A DNA stretch of 64,000 nt from Aspidiotus rigidus (taxonomy: Eukaryota; Arthropoda; Insecta; Hemiptera; Diaspididae): assembly GCA_035079385.1 (NCBI GenBank), contig JAVHKY010000001.1, positions 10,440,501-10,504,500 of the forward strand. The letters are read 5' to 3'. Shown here one piece after another: positions 23,860 to 35,777 of the stretch. Made by a program: the position numbers and the translations under genes. Under the pieces are notes generated by a model, which saw only the letters and a program-made list of their open reading frames with translations, ran no database searches and was not told where the DNA came from. Each line of letters opens with the position of its first letter. Positions within the stretch are counted from its first letter, which is position 1.

Positions 23860-26125
23860 TTAGCAGTGAAGTCGAAAATATTCATCCTGATAAGAGGTAC
23901 AACCTCAATGGAAGGCCAGTTACCTACATGGACTCCAAGAAAGGAGCAACTATCAAATCCTCACTACAATTTGAGAGTTTCTTTGACAGCTTCACAAACA
24001 ATTGGTTGGTAATCGGCGACTTCAACGCAAAATCCCACTCATGGCTAAGCACTTCCTACAACCACTTAGATACAAACTTAGAATCAGCTCTTGTTCACAT
24101 TTCTCTTGTCCTTCTTAACCCTAACTATCCTACTCACATAGATGGAAACGCCTTAGACTTGTCATTTGTTTCTACTAATCTTGCCTTAATCTCTGAATGC
24201 CTAGTAGACACAGACACTTATGGCAGTGACCATTTCCCTACCTTCACCACGATCCAACATACTTCTCCACCTCCAAACATTCCTCAAACTGTGTCCAAGA
24301 CTCATTTTCTCGTAGGAAAAACTAACATCGCAAAATTCAAAAAATTCATTCTCAAAAACACTCCTACCTTTCACAATTCAATTAACGATCCATTAACAGA
24401 TTACCTCTCATTTGCTCATCTTATTCATTCAGCAATAAACTACTCCACACCCCGTCCACAGTCACAAAACACTCCATCCGTTCGCAAGTCTTCCCCAATT
24501 TGGTGGACCCCCGAAAGCGCGCAACTTATTAATGAACGCAAAAGGCTTTCGGAAAGTGGAAACTCTCTCTCACTCCCGAGGACTATCTTTCTTACCAACA
24601 TCATAACGCTACAATTAGAAGGGAACTAAAACGTACAAAAAGGGAATCGTTCAGAAAATTCAGTTCGTCATTTAACAGAGACACGAAACTCGGCACAATA
24701 TGGCGGTGCTCGAAAGCATTTAGATCCGGTCGCAATCCCTTTAAACACAAAATCTCTCAGGATGACTTACTTTCCTTTGCTGACACAGTCGTCCTACCAA
24801 GGGCTCCAAATTTCTTAGAGGTCAATATTCAATATTTACAATCCCCTCCTCCTCAAAATAACCTATTAGACAGTCAATTCACTTGGGAAGAATTCTACTC
24901 AATTCTTTGTTCAAGGAAATCTACAGCCCCTGGCCTTGACGGAATCTCTTACAGCTGCCTTCAGTCAATACCCGAACCTAGCCTAAAGTCTCTTCTAGTA
25001 ATTTTCAACCGTCTGTGGCGAAACAACTTCATCCCTTCTGCATGGACTCATTTCCAGATTATCCCTATCCCAAAAAAAGATTCAAAGCTGCGTCCTATTG
25101 CCCTATCCTCGTACATCCGAAAACTTGATGAATCTATGCTAAATGCCCGACTCAGACACTGGTCGGAACAAAAAGGTATTATTCCACACAACTGCTACGG
25201 CTTTCGAAATAAACGCAGTGCTATCGACTGTGTCACCTCCCTCGTCAGTGACATATATCAGGCTTTTATAGACAAGCAACACCTGAACGCCCTTTTCATA
25301 GACATCCACTACGCTTTTCCCAGTGTCAGCTTCCCAATTTAGCGTTAAACTCTACAAAATCTGAATATTCCCCCTCATTTCTCTACTTTCATTCTCAAAT
25401 TGATGTCTCCTCAAACATTTACATTCACTCACGCTGACTATCCTTCAATAACTAGGATAAATTACTTAAATCTTCCCCAAGGCTCGTCCCTGAGCCCTAT
25501 CTTATTTAATAGTAAACATACGTTCACCAGCTACCATACTTTCCTTTGCTGATGACCTGGTTATCAACCACGCTCACTCTCAAGTTGCCACCACCACTCT
25601 ACACGTCACTAACACCTTATCCGTCCAACAAAATAAATTAGACCAACTACTCCTGAGTTTATCCATTCCAAAATGCGTTTCTGTTCTGTTTTCCTTAAGA
25701 GTCTACAACCTTGCAGATGCGTGTATCTTCCTCAAGGGCGAACAAATCCCAAATTGTTCCTTCTTCAAGTACTTAGGCATCAACCTGGACAGTCGTCTTA
25801 CATGGAACATTCATATTTCCTTCCTTCGTACCAAATGCTGCCAGGCCAAGTACATCCTTCAAGCCTTGTCTAGCACCGAATGGGGCATCATCCTGTCGAT
25901 GCTATACAAAGCCATTATTCGTAGTAAAATGGAATAAGGGGCCTTCCTCTTCGGTTCTGCTGCTCCCTCTCGTCTGAAAAAACTCGACGTACTTCAAAAT
26001 CAGGCCCTTCGCTACATTTTAGGAGCCATAAAAACGACACCAATTGTTGCTATGGAAGCTGAACCCTTATATCTTCTTCTTCAGTGCCCTGACCGATCTC
26101 GATCTTTGGCTCTTCATATGGCAAG
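23860..26125 (+). pseudogene. LINE endonuclease (C-terminal part) and reverse transcriptase, broken
   Basis: The endonuclease part is clear at 23928-24629: WLVIGDFNAKSHSW (metal-binding Asp/Asn), LDLSFVSTN and the catalytic YGSDHFP near the end of the domain. Frame changes follow. RT motifs then appear: STAPGLDGISY near 24925, PIPKKDSKLRPIALSS near 25065, GFRNKRSAIDCV (25200-25235), ALFIDIHYAFPSV with the first catalytic Asp and a stop at 25340, LPQGSSLSPILFN near 25476, and the catalytic FADDLV at about 25545-25560. The thumb follows (FKYLGINLDSRLTWNIHI, near 25770). At least three stops or frameshifts disable it. In an intact element this protein nicks DNA and primes cDNA synthesis from LINE RNA. 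Confidence 0.85.
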
Positions 26126-27615
26126 CTGAATCAACTCTGCGTATGCTTTTCGATCCGCTGCTGTGTGGAATAATTCATCAACGGTGCAACCTGTCCATTT
26201 CCTTAGATTCCTCAGCCAGGACAGGCTTTTTCGTCCAATTCTCCGCTTTCCTTCCACTTTGCCCATCATAATATTCTGTAGTAGCGTATATTTTGGTCCC
26301 CTCATCATATGACCAAAGTATTCCAGTTTCCTTCTCTTAATTATCATGATTAGTTCTCTTTCTCTTTATACTATCTGCATGATTTCATTATTGGTCTTCT
26401 TTGCCGTCCATGGTATTTTCATAATGCGACGATAACACCACAACTCAAAGGCTTCCAGCCGGCTCAATGTTCCTGCTTTCAAGGTCCACGTCTCCACTCC
26501 GTACAATAATGTGGACCATACATAGCACTTCATTGTTCTGATTCTCAAGTCAAGTCGCAAGTGGTGCGATGTGAGAACTTTTTTCATTTTTACAAAGGCG
26601 GCACGTGCCAATTCTATTCTGCATCGTATTTCTTCATCTGGACTTCCTTTATCGTTTAACCAAGCGCCTAGGTACTTATATTTATTTACTCGTTCCAATG
26701 CACCATTTCGCACCATTATGTTGACAAGCTACTGGGTTTTTTACAATGACCATGACTTTGGTCTTTTTCGCATTGATCGATATGCCATAACAGTCGCATT
26801 CCTTCTCCACTGCTTTTATCAGTTCTGCCAGGTCTTTTTTATTCTCTGCTAATAACACAGTATCATCTGCATATCGAATGTTGTTTATATTCTCGCCACC
26901 AATTTTCACGCCCTCTTTCTTGTTGTCAAGGGCTTTCCTAAAGGCTTGTTCGGTGTAAATATTAAATAGTATTGGTGAGAGTATGCATCCCTGCCTTACG
27001 CCTCGTTTGATTTCAATAGTGTCGGTTGTTCCATCTTCCAATTGAACTACTGCGCTTTGTTTTAGGTATAGGTTTCTTATTATTCTTATATCTGCCTTAT
27101 CTATACCAATGCTGTCGAGTATAATCAGCAAATCGTCGTGCAGAACCTTATCAAAGGCTTTTTCAAAGTCCAAAAAGCATGCAAATATTGGTTTCTGGAA
27201 TTCTTTCATCTTTTGTATTAGGATGGTCATACAGAACAATGCCTCACGTGTTCCAAGGCCACTCCGAAATCCGAACTGCTCTCTACTGATGTTCTCCTCA
27301 CACTTATTTCTTATTCTGTTATGCACAATTTTGAGGAAAGTCCTCAAAGTGTGGCTCATTAGACTTATCAGCCTGTATTCACTGCAGAATTTCGGCTGTG
27401 AGGTTTTAGGCAGCACGATGAATGTCGATAGCAACCATTCTGAAGGGATTTGTCCGGTGTCGTAGATTTTGTTAAACATTTTTGTGAGCATTGTGATCCC
27501 CTCTTGGCCAAATATTTTTAATAGTTCAGCAGTCACCTCGTCAGGTCCAGGTGCTTTCCGGGTTTTCGCTTGCTCAATAGCAGAAATATTGTACTCGCTT
27601 GGCCTCCTGGACAAA
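26114..27615 (-). pseudogene. Second LINE, RT region, inserted antisense into the first
   Basis: On the minus strand an RT runs from 27614 to 26682 (310 codons) and continues in shifted frames at 26716-26366 and 26347-26114. Motifs are KAPGPDEVTAELLK (N-terminal palm), EYRLISLMS, EQFGFRSGLGTREA, FACFLDFEKAFDKV (catalytic Asp), KRGVRQGCILSPILFNIYTE, NIRYADDTVLLAE (catalytic YADD, near 26857-26871) and YKYLGAWLNDKG. The C-terminal tail has the LINE-typical IKRRKLEYFGHMMRG and GRKSLSWLRNLRKWTG. It is 5' truncated (no endonuclease) and has at least two frame breaks. I cannot fix its clade. It has no obvious poly-A at its 3' end (low-coordinate side). Its boundaries lie where the host LINE's reading breaks off and resumes. 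Confidence 0.85.
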
Positions 27616-28835
27616 TAGAAAGCTCATTCTCTCCTTTTCGAATATTTTCTCGTAATTGGCGCTTCATCCCCTCCAAAAAACCTTTGTTATCTCGCATTAT
27701 ACAAAAATATTCCAAACTCCTACACTCGCTCCCATCGATAGATGGCTATCCTCACCAATACCTCACCTATTTCGAAATTTTTCATCGTTGGCCATTGGAA
27801 ATTTTGACACGGAAACACAAGGTTGCCATACCGTTACAATTTGCCGAACTAATTGAAACTCAATTCCGTGATTACCGTATCATATACACCGATGGCTCAA
27901 AGATGACTTCCGGTTGCGGTGCGGCCTTCTATGACTCCTTTTCGGGAGTTGTAAGGAACTTCCAAATTTGCCTCGGATCCTCGTCCTATGACTGCGAAGT
28001 TGCTGCTATTTTCATGGCTCTTAACTTCGTATCTCAATCTAATCCTTCTTCTTCTCCGCATAACCGAATCCTTATCGCTTCAGATTCTCTCTCGGCCCTT
28101 CGTGCAATCATAGAATCCCCCTACAGTCACAATATCAGTCCCACTATCATTAACACTCGCTTCCTCCTCCAACATCTACTTCACTCTAAGAACATCAGCA
28201 CTTCTTTTATGTGGATCCCCAGCCACAAGAGAATTGAGGGCAATGAACGAGTTGATTCGGCAGCTAAAGCGGCTTGCTCCTCGCAGTCTGCCGTTAAATA
28301 TTCATTCATTAGTGCAAATTTCCTCTTAGGCATAGCCCGAGAAGAAAACGAAGGAAAATGGCAAAGACACTACTTGGAAAACATTTCCCTCTCATCCCAA
28401 TACTTCCATCTAGAAAATTCAATTCCCACTCATGCCTGGTACATATTGTCAAACTACATCAACCGAAAATTAACTGTCTCAATTTGCAGACTTCGATTCA
28501 ATCACAACAGGCTCCCGTACAATTTAGCAAAATTTTTACCAAACATATCTCCTGATTGTCCTTTTCATCCGCAGGACAAGATAGCGGCCGACTTAGACCA
28601 TATTCTTTTTCAATGTCCACATCTTACCACTCAACAAAAAACACTCCACTCTTCACTTATCAACTCTAATATTCGACGCCCTTTCGCTGCACTCAATTGC
28701 CTCCATATCTCCCCTCTCTGTCTTTCCTGCTCTTTACTCATTCATAAATTCTCTCTCCCCTACCCTCACTATGTAATCCACTTGCTTCTCCCTGTCTTCT
28801 ACCTCACAATTATGTTACATCATCGGGCGAAATGA
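27600..28835 (+). pseudogene. LINE C-terminal part: RNase H domain and Cys/His tail
   Basis: A 421-codon frame resumes the first LINE after the nested insertion. The RNase H domain has all four acidic positions: YTDGSKM (Asp), YDCEVAAI (Glu), IASDSLSAL (Asp) and NERVDSAAKAA (Asp), with WIPSHKRIEGN before the last. RNase H in I-like LINEs degrades the RNA strand of the RNA-cDNA hybrid. A C-terminal region with CPFHPQ, DLDHILFQCPHL and spaced Cys/His follows, as in the zinc-knuckle-like end of such proteins. The first ~10 residues of the frame come from the nested LINE. This piece is open throughout, so only the insertion and upstream breaks disable the element. Confidence 0.85.
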
Positions 28836-29023
28836 CTCTTCGGTCGGAGCCCTATTCATAAACTGTATTTTCTTGATGTATTTTTTTTTTTGTTTGTTTG
28901 TTTTTTTTTCCTAATAAATGGTTTATAAAAAAAAAAAAAAAAAAAAAAAAATAGAAGTTTATGACGTTATTGTGATGAAGGAACACATTCCACTGTTCAC
29001 CAAATATAAGTTCAGTACAGACT

Positions 29024-29170
29024 AAGCTGGATCTACCCGATTTCGATGGAGACGTCCGGGAGATTAAGAAGGGAGATCTGATTGTCACTCAGCCAGATAA
29101 GGGTAATGCCGTCGTGGTGATGGAAAAATCTTCATACGTTGCCAAGGTTCATGGAGTGCTCCAACAATGA
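29024..29170 (+). pseudogene. Short Penelope-like element fragment (N-terminal to RT)
   Basis: A 48-codon open frame reads KLDLPDFDGDVREIKKGDLI followed by VTQPDKGNAVVVMEKSSYV and ends at TGA 29168. DL-V-T-PDKGNAVVVM is the family-typical segment just before the RT core of Penelope-like elements, equivalent to VKADKGETLIVIP in the copy at 5.8-8.1 kb. Nothing of the RT core follows. It sits about 70 bp after the poly-A of the LINE. Confidence 0.65.
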
Positions 29171-30339
29171 TAGATTCTAGATATTATCAAGAGTATTTTT
29201 ACTTAGATAAGAATCGTGCTTCTGTGCGTCTGAAAATTTTCTAAGCTGAAATCGATATTTTATTATTTTTGAGAAAAACGATACTGTAGCACTCCAAACA
29301 GGAGATAAAAATCGTTAATCATTTGAAAATACGAGTACACAATATTGCACTCCCACAAGCAGACAGAGTGCGCGGACCGATAACCCTTTTCATTCTGACA
29401 AAGAAGACGGAATAAAACATGTAATTACTAGATAATGAAATTTTCCAGCACCATTCGAGATAATTTCGACGAATGTAGCTCGCGACACAAGTTGACGATC
29501 GTGGTCTCTTTTTCAACTTTCGTACTTTTTTCTCCCTTCCGTTTTTCGAGTATAGTTTTGTTGTCTGTTGCGCTGTCGTGTCGCTGCACGTATGCAGATA
29601 AGCGTTTTGTTCGCCTTCGAGCTTCGCAGATGGTTGGTACAATTTATAAGTCTCTGGTTTCATTTACCGTTATATACCGCGCGTCATCCATTGCCATCTC
29701 AAAAATCTCGACTACCACTACCAAGTGAAGCATATATGTATAATGTATACCTTTTAGTCTACGCGATCTCGTGTCAGTCCTGTCGCACGAATCTGGACTT
29801 CTTTTTTCTCTTCGTCATCAACGACTCGTTTTGCGACGTGTAATTAAATTTTGACGACGGCGAAAAGTTTTTAACGAAAAGTTTTACATTGGTACCTCCC
29901 AGTTTTCATTTTTCCCGCTGGATAACCTCCGAGTAAATGACAATGAGAACGACGACGACGACGACGACGAAGACAACAACAACAATATAATTATTTTATC
30001 GTGAGTACTTCGTAACAAAATTCTATTTCAATTACGTCTCATGCTGCGCGCTTCGAGCTTCTTTTATCCGATATGGTGAAGCGATATGTTTTGCGAATGC
30101 TGAGATTCGAAGGACTGAATGCAGCAGAAGTGATGTACAATCTCTAATACTGCATGGTATAAGGTGGATTTAGGACATCATTTGCGACAGGAGGTCAAAT
30201 AAACTTTGATTGGAGTTCTCTTATCTAATCTCCTTTTATGGGTAGTACTTCCTCCCTTGGTATGAATGGTCCATGAAGGGAAAACTAAGGTTTATGCATT
30301 GACACAAAAAAGCAGTCGAGGTAGATAGAAAAGTGAGGA
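29171..30339. other. Noncoding with a GAC/AAC microsatellite
   Basis: Mixed host-like sequence. At about 29949-29985 there is a trinucleotide tract, (ACG)n then (AAC)n. Overlapping frames on both strands at 29319-29843 have no domain. Confidence 0.55.
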
Positions 30340-30630
30340 GGAGTCGACTCGAAATCGACTTTAGATTGACGTTGATTTGAAACAGCAGGCATTACCAGAG
30401 GACTACAAATCGACCCACAGACCAATCGAGTTTAGATCGATAAAAAAATTTGGCGAGGTGGAATCGAAATCGACGTGACAAACAACAATTGACCACTCTT
30501 TATCGACCTGATTTCGACATCGACGTGAAATCAATTTCGACCAACACTTCGAGAGAAGTGAATTCTTGATCGATTTGAGGTTGTTTATCAGTTGACGACC
30601 GATCGAAAATCGAGGCAATCATGTGGACTG
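30340..30630 (-). repeat. TCGA-type repeat fragment, inverted relative to the satellite
   Basis: Words such as CTCGAAATCGAC, ATCGATAAAAAAATTTGGCG and CGTGAAATCAATTTCGACC are reverse complements of the phrases in the 13-20 kb satellite. One or two diverged monomers only. Confidence 0.65.
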
Positions 30631-30889
30631 AAGAATAAAAGGAGAAAAGAGGAAATAGCAAACCTAAAATAGGACACGACCTTGCGTTTGATCATTTGTA
30701 TCGCATCTTCTTACCTCCTCCATCCCATCAGCAAAGCTGCGTGTCCAGATTCCACGTTTTGCTCTTTTTTTCTTTCCGAATCTGCTAGCGCGGGCATCTT
30801 GTCTACGATCGTGTGAATACCGGATGATACCTGACTATTTTAATACTTGCGGTCAGGCGTCCTTTTTTAATATGCTTGAAAATCCACAA

Positions 30890-31490
30890 TTCTAGACCCA
30901 CACACAAATTGGTGTTTGGGTTCCTGAAAATCCTCAAGTCGAAATCCAGACTCCAATTCGTCATTGGGTTCCTGAAAATTCACGAGTCAAAACCAGATAC
31001 GAATTCGACATTGTCTTCTTGAAAAGGTACCGAATCCGTCAATAAGTTCCTGCAAATCCACAATTTAAAAGCCAGATACTAATTTGCCATTGGGTTCCTG
31101 AAAATTTGCAATTTCCAGACACGATTTTGCCACTGGGTGTTTGAAAATCCACAAATCGAGACCTACAAACGAATTTGTCATTAGGTTCTTGAAAATCTAC
31201 AAGTCGACACTCAGATCCGAATTCGTCATTGAGCTCCTAAGAATCCACAATTCAACTCCCAGCCACAAATTCACCGTTGGGATCCAGAAAATGTACAATT
31301 AGAAAACCGAACACGGATTCGCGATTAAATGCTTGTAAATCCACAAGTCGAGACCCAGACACTATAATTCGCCATTGGGTACTTGGAAACCTACAAATCG
31401 AGACCCACACACTGTAATTCGCCATTGGGTTCTTGAAAATTCACTATTTGGAGACTAGACACAAAATCAAGACCCAGACGAGAATTTGTA
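30890..31490. repeat. Minisatellite, period about 50 bp
   Basis: About eleven diverged copies of a unit with the phrases CCATTGGGTTCCTGAAAATC, CACAAGTCGAGACCCAGA and ACACGAATTCG. Landmark spacing varies from about 43 to 64 bp. No open reading frame is conserved across copies. Confidence 0.75.
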
Positions 31491-31499
31491 ATTCAGATC

Positions 31500-33890
31500 T
31501 ACAAAGGACGTCATGTCATACTTGTTCTCGTTGGGTTTACGCCACAAAGTCTGCACAACTAAGGCGCGTTCAAAGCATAATTGTCAATTAAAAATGGTAC
31601 CTCTTCTTAAATAATTTTGATAGTCTGTAAGATTACACGGCTTCAGTAATCCTTAACTTTTTGGATCGTCCAGTCTTTTTTGCGGTATATTCTTTGAACA
31701 ATACGAAGGAATCCAAATTCGAAAACATTGTCTCACTTCTCGGAGGTATTGATTCTCAATTAGATAAGCTTGTTTCCTTCTCATCACCTTAGCATTGACG
31801 AATTGTAGAGGCAACTACAGTCTCTCGTTATTAATGAAGACAATTTGTGATCGTAATTTCCGGCAGGAACCTCTTTCCTTTCTCTTTGTCTCTCTCTTTC
31901 ATTAATTCTTTCTCGTTCCTGTATAGTTCCATTACTTTTCACTTTGTCATGATCTTTTCGCATCTACCAAAATTAACTTCTACTCGAAGGTAGTTAACAG
32001 ATCATTTTTGAACAACCGAACCGCTCTCTCGACGATCCGTAAACTTTTGCACTGTAGCACCACCAGCTCTCACCTAGGCCGATATAAGCGAAAAGTGAAC
32101 CTTCAAAAACCTGTTCTTGACAGGATGTTTCCGTTAGTTACGATATTTTTTCCGCTGTTGTATTTTACGTTTCAGTTCTCAGAGCTTCGCATTATACGAA
32201 TTTGTTGAGCCACTGTTGTAGTAAACTTCTGTTGTTGTAAAGTTACCGTTATGTATCGTGTTGCTGGTTTTTCGGTCCATACTTAGCAAATACACCCGTA
32301 GGCAGCGGTTCTTTTTCCTCGCCATCATTAATATCCTTCATTTGCTTAGCATAACCGACTTTGTTTTACCATTCTCCACGGCTGCCTACTGCTGTCGTCG
32401 CGTCGCGACGCTGTCTCCTGCAGTCGACGCGCAAAAAATTACACCTCTTTACACCTTCGTATCTGAAATCGTGGTAGGGTCGTCTGTTTCGTTTCTCTCC
32501 CTCGCACTCCTCCACCTTTCCATTCTTCGCGAACGCGAAGGCGTGCGAGATAATTAATTAGTAGAGTATTATACATCTGTCCAAGTCTAGCTAGGGACTT
32601 GTAATCTTGAAGACTGCGGAGTAGAGTATTATAGTAAATATCGAAGAATTAATGGTTTAGAAGAAATCTCGGGTGAAGTAAGAGTGATTCATCTTCGAAT
32701 GAATTCGCGTTTCAAAAGTAAATGGGATTATTCTATTGCTTTGAAGAAATCCTTAGTTAGAGCTCGGTTTTCCCAGAATGGCGAGCAGAGAAAAATTTAG
32801 TTTATATCGAAGCTCAGGTCGATTAGAAAAGATCGTTACACTCCTAATCATTGAATTTAGAACGAAATAACTTCTTGAAATACGTAGAAGTCTCATCACG
32901 AGATGGTAAAAAGTAGCGAGAGTAAATATTTTAATCAAGATTTTGTGGAAATTCGAGGGGAGAAAAATTTCTTTTTGTCGCTAGCGGCCGACGAATTAGA
33001 GATTATCGTTATGGAAAAATCAACCAGCTTTACGAACGCACAATATGAAAACAAATGAAGTCGAGTAATGGTATTAGGTCTGTATGGTGAACGACAGAGA
33101 AAGAAGAAAAATTACCGGAAGGAAGGACGAACGAGTGCGAGAAGGAGAGACGAGGCTTTCATTTCTATCTTCTTCATCGAAGGTGTTTAACCCCAGTTTA
33201 CGGCCGGCGTATTGTCAAGAAGAAATTGGTTCAATTTTACTACCGGAAGTTCTTACAGCGCATTATTTTTATGTTTTTCTTTCCTTCTCTCTCACACACT
33301 CTCTCTATTGAATGCATTTCTTCTCCCTTCTCCGGTTCTGTTTTATTTTACGATGTTTCCCAGCTTTTGTTTTGTTTGTTTATCTCATCCGCAATTCTAC
33401 GTTTTGTGTGTTACGTTCGGCCGCAAATATTTCAAGACGTTCAGATTTGCGAAAGGATGAGAAATGAATTTCAAACTTTGCAAGTAGACTATATGCGAGG
33501 CGAGAGACTAATTATCGCTAATTCTGAGAGAGTTAGAAACGTTTGCGGTCAGTATAACCATCATTGGCTGTAATTTTTCTGATGGTGAATTACTATAATA
33601 AATTGTTTTTAGTTTGTATAGAGGACGAGTATGAGAAGAAAATGAGGTTTATCATAAATCTATACGAGAGTTAATTGACTTACCATTGCTGAAGATGAGT
33701 GGCAATAATCAGAGAGGGAGTGAAACGATGTTCGAATTCTCGATTTCTTTTCCTCCGAGATGAGACACATAATTATGGAGTTTAGGGGAGGTTTCAAATT
33801 TTTATTGAAAATGAGACAAATTTGTGTTTGAAAATAGAATATTCCAGGTAGGTATAATGGTTGAATTTGACTCTGCGCATCTGACTTTAT
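31500..33890. other. Noncoding, CpG-containing, nothing recognised
   Basis: Host-like intronic or intergenic DNA. Frames of 75-115 codons at 33084-33573 overlap in all plus frames over a T/C-rich stretch and show no domain. Confidence 0.5.
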
Positions 33891-33899
33891 AAATTTTTT

Positions 33900-34420
33900 G
33901 TTATGTACTCGGATCATTGGAAATACCCCATAAACCAAATCGACCATCACGATGTGGTCGATGTTGGTCGGTTTGTGGTCTCGCACTTCTGAAAATAGTT
34001 AGAAAATGGTACATTTTTATTAGATTTTTGAGATAAATTTACCAAATTTTGCCTATTCATTCCAGTTGATTGTTGATCTGATATTATTCCTACTAAATTT
34101 TGACCATAATTTTTGGTTGATTTTTGACCATTATGCGGTCCATTTTTGTTCGTTATACTGTCAATATAGACTGGAATTTTTCCCTGTTTCTTACTCTAAA
34201 TTTGATATTGCATTCATTGCTCAATTTTGACTAAGATTTCTAGTCGATTTCTGGGCAGATATTCTGTGAGTTACCTTGGTTCATTTTCAGTAGATTTTTC
34301 CTCAATATTCATCAATATCTTTTTGGTCTAAAATGAGTATTAACGGGTGAGCCGCATAGTAACTCAATTTTGACCACAATTTTCAGTCAATTTCTGGGCA
34401 GATATTTGGAAGGAATCAAC
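33900..34420. repeat. Degenerate TTTTGACC/GGTCGATT repeat
   Basis: Repeated words such as AAATTTTGACCATAATTTT, GGTCGATGTTGGTCGG and AGTCGATTTCTGGGCAGATA recur. AATTTTGAC..(A)ATTTTCAGTCAATTTCTGGGC appears near 34228 and again near 34367, about 140 bp apart. It resembles a decayed relative of the TCGA satellite. Confidence 0.5.
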
Positions 34421-34439
34421 TGTCATGATGCTTGTAAAC

Positions 34440-35160
34440 TTGCAGATGAATAAAGAATTTCAAAATTGAATTTTAAATTTAAAAATTAGTATTCTTATTA
34501 ATGAAATTGTTTAATAAATAAATATATTTCACTAATCATAAAAATATTAGATTTATAATTATATTTAATTTAAGGAATTTGATCAGAATTAATTAATGAA
34601 TATAATTATTTTTTAAATTTTGATTTTATAAATTTTTCCTTCATATTAATTTTATTTTTTAAAATGAATTTTAAATTTATTTAAAGAGTTTATAATACAA
34701 TATTATTATTTTTAAAAAATAAAGATCTTATTTAAATTTTTGTTGCATTATTTATTTAATAAATCAAGTTTTAATATTTTTCATAAAAATTAATATAAAA
34801 GAGCTAAAAAAAAAAACAACTAAATAATAATTTTTTACATCTCATTTATTTCATTTATATTATTTTGATCCTTTAAATAAAAATATTGATTATTAAATAA
34901 TTTTAAATAATATTTAAAACTCCTAATCATATTGAACCAGAATGATATTTGTTGTTAATTTTTTCATTCAATGTTACGTTCAATTAATAGAAAATGGGTT
35001 TATTTATAAAAATAACTTGAAAAATAATTAATTCAATTATTAAATTAATATAAAAAAAATATTATAAAAAATTTAATTAGTAAAAATCAATTTTATCAAT
35101 AATAATTTAAATTATGATAATTTGTTTTTTTTTTTTTTATTTATTTTAACGAGCATTTAA
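34440..35160. repeat. Second AT-rich island
   Basis: Nearly pure A/T for about 700 bp, ending in a T-tract at about 35126-35138 followed by a short border (CACAACCGGGCTATTAGCTC). This border resembles that after the AT-rich island at 440-1075. No coding signal. Confidence 0.6.
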
Positions 35161-35307
35161 GCTACACAACCGGGCTATTAGCTCGACGAATATTACATAG
35201 TAGTATAGGTGTAATTTACATCTTGGCATGATGAGTTAGGGATGAATATGGTGATGGTAATAGTGTGCGAATTATTACTTTTATATGTGTATAATATATA
35301 TTTATTG

Positions 35308-35439
35308 ATATATGAGTCGCGCTCAGCGAAACCATGTACTAAGTGGGAAAAAAATTCCGATTTTTGGTGAAATTTTCATAAAAAAAAATCAGAATTTTTT
35401 TTTCCGACTTAGTACATAAGCTGAGCGCGACTCATATAT
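35308..35439. repeat. 132-bp palindromic hairpin element
   Basis: The outer arms are ATATATGAGTCGCGCTCAGC at the left and its exact reverse complement at the right. They are followed inward by CATGTACTAAGT / ACTTAGTACAT and an A-run/T-run pair; a short loop lies near 35366-35380. Such a compact fold-back is typical of a miniature inverted-repeat element. No clear target-site duplication beyond TATA is visible in the AT-rich flanks. Confidence 0.7.
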
Positions 35440-35777
35440 AAATTTTTTTTTTTTTTATATATGAAGGAGTAAAATTGGGTGAGGCGTATATATTGGAGGG
35501 AGGAGGTTATTGTGTCTGAATTATTTATAAATACTTGAGAGTAGGAGGAGGGTAGAGGTGCGACTAGTGGGCAGGAAAAGAAGTGTTTGACTGTTATGGA
35601 TTGAAAATATTAAAATTAAATAATAATGTAGAAATTTGATAAATTAAATTCAAATAAATGAATGCAGGCCTATTTAGATTCACTTCAAGAAATTTTTTAA
35701 ATTAATTGATTCAATTTTAATTGTTATAAATAAATCACACTTAATTCAATACAACCCTGCTGACGAGATTAATATCT

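Larger units (their letters stand above)
23860..28951 (+). mobile_element. LINE retrotransposon of the RNase H-bearing (I-like) group, interrupted
   Basis: The element has the order apurinic-type endonuclease, reverse transcriptase, RNase H and a cysteine/histidine tail, and ends in a poly-A tract at about 28927-28950 preceded by AATAAA-like words. It is 5' truncated: the endonuclease lacks its N-terminal part. A second LINE on the opposite strand splits it between about 26125 and 27615, after the RT thumb and before RNase H. Downstream poly-A and the lack of LTRs identify it as a non-LTR element. Confidence 0.85.
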
